NCBI RefSeq assembly: GCF_000471905.2
Contig: NW_006496517.1
Coordinates: 1,111,115 to 1,175,114, forward strand
Source: Amborella trichopoda
Lineage: Eukaryota > Streptophyta > Magnoliopsida > Amborellales > Amborellaceae
Direction of reading: 5' to 3'
Length of the DNA: 64,000 bases
Numbering within the stretch: the first letter of the stretch is position 1; every line of letters begins with the position of its first letter. This document shows, in pieces, positions 50,330 through 62,300 of the stretch. The notes below the pieces were generated by a model, which was not told the DNA's origin, searched no databases, and saw nothing but the letters and a program-made list of their open reading frames with translations. The translations under genes were made by a program, and so were the position numbers.

Positions 50330-53300
50330 TATAATGAGAGCTCTCTAATCGATAACTAAGAAGAAACAGAGAGCAATTTTCATTGCTTGAAGAAAAGAAC
50401 ACCAACATGATACAACAATCTGAACAGAAGTAATCCACAATAGCTTAGGAATCAGAACTGCATAGGCTAAATTAAGAATGGTGATGAAACCAAGAAAGTC
50501 ATAAAGTCACAATGGTTATAATGATAGCTCTCTAATTTTTAATGCTTGAACAAAAAGAAGAATCAGAGAGCAATTTTTTATGCTTTAACAAAAAAAACAC
50601 CTCTTTACCAACTTCACAAAAGAACATCATCTAGAGAAGAGTCAGAGGGTAGCCCAAGTGCAATTGCATTAGAAGTCAACGAAATCCATCAAAACTAGTT
50701 AAACAGCAAGCAATCATCATACCAGAGAATAATTGGAGGGAGAAAACTGGAAAATTGGTAAATTAAAGGAAGGCCCTAACAGAAGGCAACAAGGCCTATC
50801 TTACAAAGAGTTGATCTCAATTAAAAGATAGACTCAATTAAATCATAAGAAGACCCTAACAAAAGGTAGCAAGGACTATCTTACAGAGAGATGATCTTAC
50901 AGAGATTACATTAGCTTAGACCTTTGAAGTCGTGACTCAATTATACTGAAATAAAATAATAATTATCATCCTATGATACCCTAAAAATGACTAAAATAGT
51001 AAAGAGCGCATAGATACACACATAGAGAAGCATGTCAAAATCGGAAGCATAAAAAAGGAGCATTACAAAAATAATAAACATTATCCTATGTTACCCTAAA
51101 ATGACTAAAATAGTAAAGAGCGTATAAATAAAGATAGAAGCAATCCAGAATATGAAGTATGGTGATGAAACCTTATTAAGTATGGTGATGAAACCTTATT
51201 CCTCCGCACACAATAGCAAACTATAAAGTCAGGTTATATGGTTACAATGATAGCTCTGTAATCGATAACCAAGAAGAAGAATAACAAATTATAAACATAG
51301 AGAGATTTTTGATGCTTGAACAAAAGAATATCTACATGATACAACAATCTAAATAAATGTAATTCACAATAGCTTAGGTATCGAAACTGCATAAACTGCA
51401 ACAAGGCATACTAAGTATGGTGATGAAATCTTATTCCTCCGCACACAATAGCAAACTATGAAGTTAGGTAACAATAGTTACAATGATAGTTCCCTAATCG
51501 ATAATCAGAGAGCAATTTTGATGCTTGAACAAAAACAACACCTCCTTTTTTATGCTTCAGTTTTTGGCTAGCTTCTATGTGCTCGCCCCTTACTATTTTA
51601 GTCATTTAGGGTATCATAGAATGATGATTATTCTTTTATTTCAGTATACTTGAGTCATGGCTAATGTATGTAAGATAGGTCTTGTTGTTGCCTTCATTTA
51701 ATCAATCAATTCTCCAGTTTTCTCCTTCCAATTATTCTCAATTATGTTTCTTGATGATTGCTTGCAGTTTAACAAATTTTGATAGATTTCTTTTACTTCT
51801 AATGCTATTGCACTCGGGCTACCTTGTGAAGCTCTAGGTGATGTTGTTTGATGAAGTTGGTAAAGAGGCGTTCTTTTTGTTCAAGTTTCAAAAATTGATC
51901 TCTGATTCTTCTTGGTTATCGATTAGAGAGCTATCAATGTAACCATTGTAACCTGACTATATAGTTTGCAATTGTGTGCAGAGGAATAAGGTTACGTCAC
52001 CATAATTAATAAGCTATCATCACCATACTTCAATTGCTGACATGCTTCTATGTGTATTTATGTGTAGTATGGTGCTTGAACAGAAAGAGCACCACTTTAC
52101 CAACTTCACAAAACATCACCTAGAGGAGAGTCAGAGGGCAACCTGAGTGCAATAGCATTGGCAAGCAATCATTAAGAAACATACCAGAGATTTGATAGCC
52201 TAAAAGAAGACCCTAACAGAAGGCAACAAGGCCTATCTTACAGAAAGCAATCATCTTACAGAGATGACATTAGCTTAGATCATTGAAGCAGTGACTCAAG
52301 TATACTGAAATAAAACAATAACCATCCATCTTTTGATACCCTGAAATGACTAAAATTGTAAAGAGCACACACATAGATACAAGCCAGAAATTGAAGCATA
52401 AAAAAGAAGCATTACAAATCCGAGTAAGACCAATCAAAACTAGTTAAATTGCAAGCGATTATCGTCAAGAAAACTAGAGAATAATTGGAGGGAGAAAACT
52501 GCAGAATTTTATAAAATCAATTAAATCATAAAAGAAGGCCCTAACAGAAGGTCACAAGGACTATCTTACAGAGAGTTGATCATCTTACAGAGATTATATT
52601 AGCCTAAACCTTTGAAACGTAACTCAAGTATACTAAAACAAAATAATGAACATCTTATGATACCCAAAAATGACTAAAATAGAAAAGAGCTCATAAATAC
52701 ACATAGAAACATGCCAGAAACTAAAACATAAAAAAGGAGCATTAAAAAAATAATAACCATCATCCTATTAAAATAGTAAAGAGCACATATATACACATAG
52801 AAGCATGTCAGAAACTGAAGTATATTGATAAAACCTTATTCCTCTGCACACAAAATAGCAAACTATAGAGTAGGGTTAAAATGGTTAAAAATGGTTACAA
52901 TGATAGCTCTTTAATCGATAACCTAGAAAATACAGAGACTAATTTTTGATGCCTGAATAAAAGAACATCAACATGATACAAGAATCAGAATAGAAGTAAT
53001 CCACAGCAGCTTAGGCATCAGCAATAATGCTATGGTGATGAAACCTTATTCCTCCGCACATAATAGCAAACTATAAAGTTACGTTACAATGATTACGATG
53101 ATAGCTGTCTAATACCAAGAAGAATTAGACAACAAATTTCGATGCTTGAACAAAAAGAATACCTCTTTACCAACTTCACAAAATAACATCACCTAGAGGG
53201 CAGCCCGAGTTCAATAGCATTAGGAGTCAACGAAATCCATCAAAACTAGTTGAACTGCAAGCAATCATCAAGAAACATACCAATAAGGCCTATCTTACAA

Positions 53301-56300
53301 AGAGTTGATCATCTTGCAGATATTACATTAGCTTAGACCTCTGAAGTAGTGACTCAAGTATACTGAAATAAAATAATAACCATCATCCTATGATACCCTA
53401 AAATGACAAAAATAGTTAAGAGCGCATAAATACACATAGAAGAAGTATGCCAGAAATTGAAGCAAAAAAGTTGAGCATTACAAAAATTTCTAATATGGTA
53501 AAGAGTACATAAATACATATTGAAGCATGCCAGAAATGGAGGTATGGTGTTGAAACCTTATTATGGTGATGAAACCTTATTCCTCCGCACACAATAGCTA
53601 ACTATAAAGTCAGGTTACAATGGTTACAAAGATAGCTCTCTAATCTATAACCAAGAAGAAACAGAGAGCAATTTTTTATGCTTGAAAAAAAAGAACATCA
53701 ACATGATACAAAATTTTGAATAAAAGTAATCCACAATAGCTTAAGCATCAGAACTATGGAGGCTAAACAACAACAATGCAATTAATGTGCTGATGAAACC
53801 TTATTCCTCAACACACAATAGCAACTTCACAAAACAACATCAGAGAGCAATTTTTTATGCTTGAACAAAAAGAACACATCTTTACCAACTTCACAAAACA
53901 ACATCACCTAGGGGAGAGTCAGAGGGCAGTCCGAGCGCAATAGCATTAGAACTCAACGAAATCCATTAAAACTAGTTAAACTGAGGCATAGAGCAACAAG
54001 GCATTTACAAAGAGTTGATCGTCTTATAGGGATTACATTAGCATAGACCTTTGAAGTCGTGACGCCAGTACACTGAAATGAAATAATTACCATGATCCTA
54101 TGATACTCTAAAATGACAAGATAGGTCTTGTTGCCTTCTGTTAGGGCCTTCATTTAGTCTATCAATTCTCTAGTTTTCTCCCTCCAATTATTCTCAGTTA
54201 TCTGTCTTAACAATTACTTGCAGTTTAACAAATTTTGATGAATGTTGTTGACTTCTAATGCTATTACACTCGGCTGCCCTGTGAAGCTCTTGGTGATGAT
54301 GCTTTATGAAGTTCGTAAATAGGTGTTTTTTTTGTTGAAGTTTCGAAAATTGATCTCTGATTTTTCTTAGTTATCGGCTAGAGAGCTATCAATGTAACCA
54401 TTGTAACATGACTTTATAGTGTGCAATTGTGTGCAAAGGAAAAAGGTTTCATCACCATAACTAATAAGCTATCATCACCATACTTCAATTTCTGGCAGGC
54501 TTCTATGTGTATTTATGCACAGTATGGTGCTTGAACAAAAAGAACACCGCTTTACCAACTTCACAAAACAACATCACCAAGAGGAGAGTCCGAGGGCAGC
54601 CTAAGTGCAATAGCATTAGGAGTCAACAAAATGCATCAAAACTAGATAAATTGCAAGCCGGGACTCAAGTATACTGAAATAAAAAAATAACCACATACAT
54701 ACCAAAGAATAATTGGAGAGAGAAAACTTGAGAATTAATAAATTAAAATAAGGGCCGTACAGAAGGCAACAAGGCCTATCTTACAAGGAGTTGATTGTCT
54801 TACAGAGATTACATTAGCTTAACCTTTTGAAGCCGTGACTTAAGTATAATGAAATAAAATAATAACCATCATCTTATGATACCTTAAAATGACTAAAATA
54901 TTAAAGAGCGCATAAATACGCATAGAAAGCATGTCAGAAATTGAAGCATAAAAAATGAGCATTACTAATCTGAGTAAGACCAATCAAAACTTGTTAAACT
55001 ACAAGCAATCATCAAGAAACATATCAGAGAAATGATAGGCTCAATTAAATCATAAAAGAACGCCTTAACAGAAGGCAACAAGGCCTATCTTATAGAGAGT
55101 TTATCATCATACAGAGATTACATTAGCTTAGACCTTAAAAGCCGTGGCTCAAGATTACATGTGCAGTATGGTGCTTGAACAAAAAGAACACCTATCTTTT
55201 ACTAGCTTCACAAAACAACATCACCTAGAGGAGAGTCGGAGGGCAGCTCGAGTGCAATAGCACGAGTGAACGAAATGCATCAAAACTAGTTACACTGCAT
55301 GTCGTGACCCAAGTATACTGAAATAAATTAATAACCACAAACATAGTAGAGAATAATTGGAGGGAGAAAACTGAAGAATTGATAGACAAAAATACGGACC
55401 CAACAGAAGGCAAAGAGGCCTATCTTACAGAGAGTTGATCATCTTACAGAGATTACATTAGCTTAGAACTTGGAAGCTGTGACTCATGTATACCGAAATA
55501 AAATAGTAACCCATCCTATGATACCCTAAAATGACTAAAATAGTAAAGAGCGCCCAAATACACATAGGAGCAAGCGAAAAACTGAAGCATAAAAAGGAGC
55601 GCATAAATACCCATAAAAAAAGAGCATTACAAACCTGAGTAATACCAATCAAAACTTGTTAAACTGCAAGCATCATCAAGAAACATACTAGAGAATTGAT
55701 GGACACAATTAAATCATAAAAGAACGCCCTAACAGAAGGCAACAAGGCCTATCGTATAGAGAGTTGATTATCTTAAAGAGATTATATTAGCTTAGAACTT
55801 AAAAGCTGTGTCTCATGTATACTGAAATAAAATAATAACCATCATCCTATGATACCCTAAAATGACTAAAATAGTAAAAAGCACACAAATACACATAGAA
55901 GCAAGCAAAAAACTGAAGCATAAAAAAGGAGCTTTACAAAAATAATAACCATCATCTTATGATACCCTAAAATGACTAAAATAGTAAAGAGCATATAAAT
56001 ACACATAGAAGCATCTCTGAATATGAAGTATGGTGATGACACTTTATTCCTTCGCACACTAAACAATAAAGTCAGGTTACAATGGTTACAATGATAGCGC
56101 TCTAATCGATAACCAAGAATAATCAGAGAGCAATTTCGATGCTTGAACAAAAAGAACACCTCTTTACCAACTTCACAAAGCAACATCACCGATATGAGAG
56201 TCAGAGGGAAGCCCGAGTGCAATAGTGAAACTTCAAGCAATTATCACGAAACATACCAGAAAATAATTGGAAGGCAAAAGTTGGAGAAATTAAAGACTAA

Positions 56301-59300
56301 AAGAAGGCCCTAACAAGGCAACAAGGCCTATCTTACAAAGAGTTGATCATCTTACAAAGAATACATTAGCCACCCTAAAATATATAATAATAACCATAGA
56401 TACTCAAGTATAATTCATAAAATAGTAACCATATATACCCTAAAATGACAAAAAAAAGACTGAAATAGTAAGGAGCGCATAAATAAAATAGTAAAGAGTG
56501 CATACTAAAAATAATAATAACCTTATGATACCCTAAAATGACTAAAATAGTAAAGAGCACATAAATACATATAGATGTATGCCAGAAACTGAAGCATAAA
56601 AAAAGAGCATTACAAGTCGAAGTAAGACCAATCAAAACTAGTTAAACTGCAAGCAATCACCAAGAAACATTCCAGAGAACAATTTGAGGGAGAAAACTGG
56701 AGAATTGATAGAATACGATAGAATTAAACCATGAAAGAAGGCCGTAAAAGAAGGCAATAAGGCTTACCTTATAGAGCGCTGGTCGTCTTACAAAGATTAC
56801 ATTAAATACTCAAGTATACAAAAATAAAATAATAACGGTAGATTCCCTAAAATGAGAGAAAAATGACTGAAATAGTAAGGAGCGCATAAATAAGAATAGA
56901 AGCATGCCAAAAACGGAAGCATAAAAAAGGAGCATTGCAAAAATAATAACCCTCAACCAATGATACCCAAAAATGAAGAAAATAGAATTTGCATTGTTGC
57001 TGTTTATTTAGCCTATGTGGTTCTGATGCCTAAACTATTGTGGATTACTTTTGTTCAAGCATCGAAAATTGCTCTCAGTTTCTTCTTGGTTATCGATATC
57101 ATTGTAACCATTGTAACCTAACTTTATAGTTTGCTATTGTGTGGGGAGGAACAAGGTTTCCGTACCATATTGCGCATAAATAAACAAAGAAGCATGCCAA
57201 AAACTTGTAACCATGAAGAATCATAGTGCAATTTTTTATGCTTGAACAAAAAAAATGCCGCTTTATTGGCCTCACAAAACAACACCACCTAGAGGAGAGT
57301 CAGAGGGATTAGGAGTCAACGAAATCAATCAAAACTAGTAAAACTGCAAGCAATCATCAAGAAACATACCAGAAAATATTTAGTGGGAGAAAACTGATGA
57401 ATTGATAGACTAAAAGAAGGCCCTAACAGAAGGCAATAAGGCCTTTGAAGCCACGACTCAAGTATAGTCAAAATAAAATAATAACCATCATCTTATGACA
57501 CACTAAAATGACTAAAATAGTAAAGAGCAAGTCATAAATTGAAGCATAAAAAACGAGCATTACAAATCTAAGTTAGACTAATCAAAACTAGTTAAACTGC
57601 AAGCAATCTTCAACAAACACACCAGAGAATAATTGGCAGGAGAAAACTAGAGAATTGATAGACTCAATTAAATCATAAAAGATTGAGGCCCTAACAAAAG
57701 ACAACATGGCCGATATTGCAGAGATTACATAAGCTTAAACCTTTGAAACTGTGACTCAAGTATACTGAAATAAAATAATAACCATCATCCTATGATGATA
57801 CCCTAAAATGACTAAAATAGTAAAGAACACGTAAATAAACATAGAAGCATGACAAAAATTGAAGCATAAAAAAGGAGCATTTCAAAAATAATAACCATTA
57901 GCTTATGATACCCTAAAATGACTAAAATAGAATCGCATTGTTGTTATTTATTTAGCCTATGCCGTTCTAATTCCTAAGCTATTGTGGATTACTTCTATTC
58001 ATATTGTTGTATTATGTTGGTCTTCTTTTGTTCAAGCATCGAAAATTACTCTCTGTTTCTTCTTGGTTATCGATTAGAGAGCTATCAATGTAACCATTCT
58101 AACCTACCTTTATAGTTTACTGGTGCGGATAATTAAGGTTTCATCACCATACTTAATAAGGTTTCATCACCATACTTCCGTTTTTAGCATGCTTCTATTT
58201 AAGCACAGTATGGTGATCAAACTATTGAGTCAAGTTACAAGGATTATAATAATAGCTCTCTAATCACCAAGAAGAATCAGAAATAAATTCTTGATACTTG
58301 AACAAAAAGAACACCTCTTTACCAACTTCACAAAATAACATCACCGAGAGAGGAAAGTCAGAGGGCAGCCCAAAATATACCAGAGAATAATTGGAGGGAG
58401 AAAACTGAAGAAAACTAGGCTACTGTTGATTACTTCTATCAACAGAATGTATGTTGTATCATGTTAGTGTTCTTTTATTCAAGCATAAAAAATTACTCTC
58501 TGTTTTAGTTATCGATTAAAGGGATATCATTGTAACCATTATAGCCTGACATTATTAAAGTATGCTATTGTGTACAGAGGAAGAAGGTTTCAACACTACA
58601 ATTAACAAGGTTTCCTCACCATACTTCAGTTTCAAGCATGCTTCTATGTGTATTTATGCGCAGTATAGTGATGAAACCTTATTCCTTCTCGCACAATAGC
58701 AACCTATAAAGTCAGGTTACAATGGCTACAATGATAGCTCTCTAATTGATAACCCAGAAAAATTAGAGATTAATTTTCGAAGCTTGAACAAAAAGAACAC
58801 CTCTTTAAATTGAAGTATGAAAAAGCAGGTAAGACCACTCAAAACTAGTTAAACTGCAAGCAATTATCAAGAAAAATACCAGAGAATTAATTGGTGGGAG
58901 AAAACTGGAAAATTGATAGACTAACAGAAGGCAACACCTATCTTACAGAGAGTTGATCAGCTTACAGAGTATCACTAGCTTAGACCTTTGAAGTCGTGAC
59001 TCAAGTATACTAAAATAAAATATTATCCATCATCCTATGATACCCTAAAATGACTAAAATAGTAAAGAACGCATAAATGACTTATAAGCATGTCAGAAAC
59101 TGAAGCATAAAAAAGAAGCAATACAAATATAACCACTGGTCATCCTATGATAGATACCCTAAAATGACTAAAATAGACTTGCAATGTTTAGCTTATGCTG
59201 TTATGATGCCTAAGCTATTGTGGATTACTTCTGCTCAGATTGTTGTATCATGTTGGTGTGCTTTTTGTTCAAGCATCGAAATTGCACTATATTTATTCAT

Positions 59301-62300
59301 GGTATTGTGTTTGCTATTGTAACCTGACTTTATAGCTTGCTATTGTGTGTAGCAAAGGAATAAGGTTTCATCACCATACTTCTATTTATGGCATGCATAT
59401 TTAGGCGTTCTTTGCTATTTTACTCATTTTAGGGCATCAAAAGATGATGGTTATACTATTTTATGTATACTTGAGTCACGATTTCAAAGGTCTAACTAAT
59501 GAAATCTCAATAAGATAGGCCTTGTTGCCTTCTGTTAGGGTCTTCTATTAGTCTATCAATTCTCCGGTTTTCTCCCTCCAATTATTTTATGGCATGTTTC
59601 TTGATGATTGTTTGATGTTTAACTAGTTTTGATGGATTTCATTGACTCCTAATGTTATCACTCGGGCTGCCCTCTGACTCTCCTCTAGGTGATATTGTTT
59701 TGTGAAGTCGGTAAAGAGGTGTTCTTTTTGTTCAAGCGTCGAAAATTGATCTCTGATTCTTGTTGGTTATCAATTAGAGAGATATATCATGTAACCAATG
59801 TAACATGACTTTATAGTTTGCTATATTGTGTGCGGAGGAATAATGTTTCATCACCACAATTAATAAGGTTTCATCACAATACTTTAGTTTTTGGCATTTT
59901 TTTTATGCTTGAACAAAAAGAACACCTCTATACCAACTTTACAAAACAACGAAATGCATCAAAACTAGTTATACTGCAAGCCGTGACTCAAGTTTACTGA
60001 AATAAAGTAATAACCACAAATATACCAGATAATAATTGGAGGGAGAAAACTGGAGAATTGATAGACTGAAATAAGGCCCGAACAGAAGGCAACAAGGCTT
60101 ATCTTACAAAGAGTTGATCATCTTATAGAGAGACTACATTAGCTTAGACCTTTGAAGTTGTGACTCAAGTATACTGAAATAAAATAATAACCATCATCTT
60201 ATGATACCCTAAAATGACTAAAATATTAAAGACCGCATAAATACACATAGAAAGCATGCCAGAAACTCAAACATAAAAAAGGAGCACTACAAATTTGAGA
60301 AAGACCAATCAAAACATATTAAACTGCAAGCAATCATCAAGAAACATACTTGAGAATTGATAGACTCAATTAAATCATAAAAGAAGGCCCTAATAGAAGG
60401 CAATAAGGCCTATCTTATAGGGAGTTGATCATCTTACAAAGATTACATTAGCTTAAACCTTAGAAGTCGTGACCCAAGTATACTAAAATAAAATAATAAG
60501 CATCATCCTATGACACTCTAAAATGACTAAAATAGAAAAGAACACATAAATACACATAGAAGCAAGCAAAAAACTGAAGCATGAAAAAGGAGCATTACAA
60601 AAATAATAACCATCGTTCTATGATACCCTAAAATGACTAAAATAGTAAAGAGCGCATAAATACACATAAAACTTGCCAAAATATGAAGTATGGTGATGAA
60701 ATTAAGCATGGTGATGAAACCTTGTTCCTCCTCACACAAATAGCAAACAATAAGTCAGGTTACAATGTTACAATGATAACACTCTAATCGATAACCAAGA
60801 AGAATCTGAGAGTAATTTTTTATGCTTGAACAAAACGAACACCTCTTTACTCTTTACCAACTTCACCTAGAGGGGAGTTGGAGGGTAGCCCGAGTACAAT
60901 AGCATTAGGAGTAAATGAAATCCATCAAAACTAGTGATGCAAGAAATTATCAAGAAACATACCAGAGAATAAATAATTGGAGGGAGAAAACTGGAGAATT
61001 GAAAGACTAAAAGAAGGTTCTATCAGAAGGCAACTAGGCCTATCTTACAAAGAGTTGCTGATCTTACAAAGAATACTTATAGACTCATGTCAGAAACTGA
61101 ATCATAAAAAAAGAACATTACAAATCAAAATAAGACCAATCAAAACTAGTTAAATTGCAAGCAATCACCAAGAAACATACCAGAGAATAATTAGAGGGAG
61201 AAAACTAAAGAATTGATAGACTCAATTAAATCATAAAAGAAGGCCTATCTTACAGAGATTACATTAGCTTAGACCTTTAAAGTCGTGAGTCACGTATACA
61301 GAAATAAAATAATAACCATCATCCTATGATACCCTAAAATGGCTGAAATAGTAAAAGAGCGCATAAATAAGTATAGAGGCATGCCAAAAATGGAAGCATA
61401 AAAAAGGAGCATTACAAAAATAATAACCATCAGCTTATGATACCCAAACATGACTAAAATAGAATTGCATTGTTGCTGTATATTTTAGCCTATGCAGTTC
61501 TGATGCCTAATTTATTGCGGATTACTGCTATTCAGATTGTTGTATCATGTTGGTGTTCTTTTATTCAAGCATCAAAAATTGCTCTCAGTTTCTTCTTAGT
61601 TATCGATTAGAGAGCAATCATTATAACCTGACTTTATAGTTTGTTATTGGGAATAAGGTTTCAGCACCATACTGCGCATAAATACACATAGAAGCATGCC
61701 AGAAGCTTGTAACCAAGAAGACTTAGAGTGTAATTTTCGATGCGTCAACAAAAAGAATACCTCTTTACCAACTTCACAAAACAACATCATCGAGAGGAGA
61801 GTAAGAGGGTAAGGAGTCAACGAAATCCATCAAAACTAGTAAAACTGCAAGCAATCATCAAGAAACATACCAGAGAATATTTGGAGGGAGAAAACTGAAG
61901 AATTGATGGACTAAAAGAAGGCCCTAACATAACGCAATAAGGCCTTTGAAGCCCCACGACTCAAGTATACTCCAAATAAAATAATAACCATCATCTTATG
62001 ACACCCTAAAAGGACTAAAATTATAAAGAGCGCATAAATACACATAGAAGCAAGCCAGAAACTGAAGCATAAAAAAGGAGCATTACAAATCAGTAACACT
62101 AATCAAAACTAACTACACTGCTAGCATTAAGAAACATACCAGAGAATTGATAGACTCAATTAAATCATAAAAGAAAGCGGCCCTAACAAAAGGCAACAAG
62201 GGCAATCGTACAGAGATTACATTAGCTTAGTGCTTTGAAGCCGTGACTCAAGTACACCGAAATAAAATAATAATCATTATCTTATGATACCTTAAAATGA

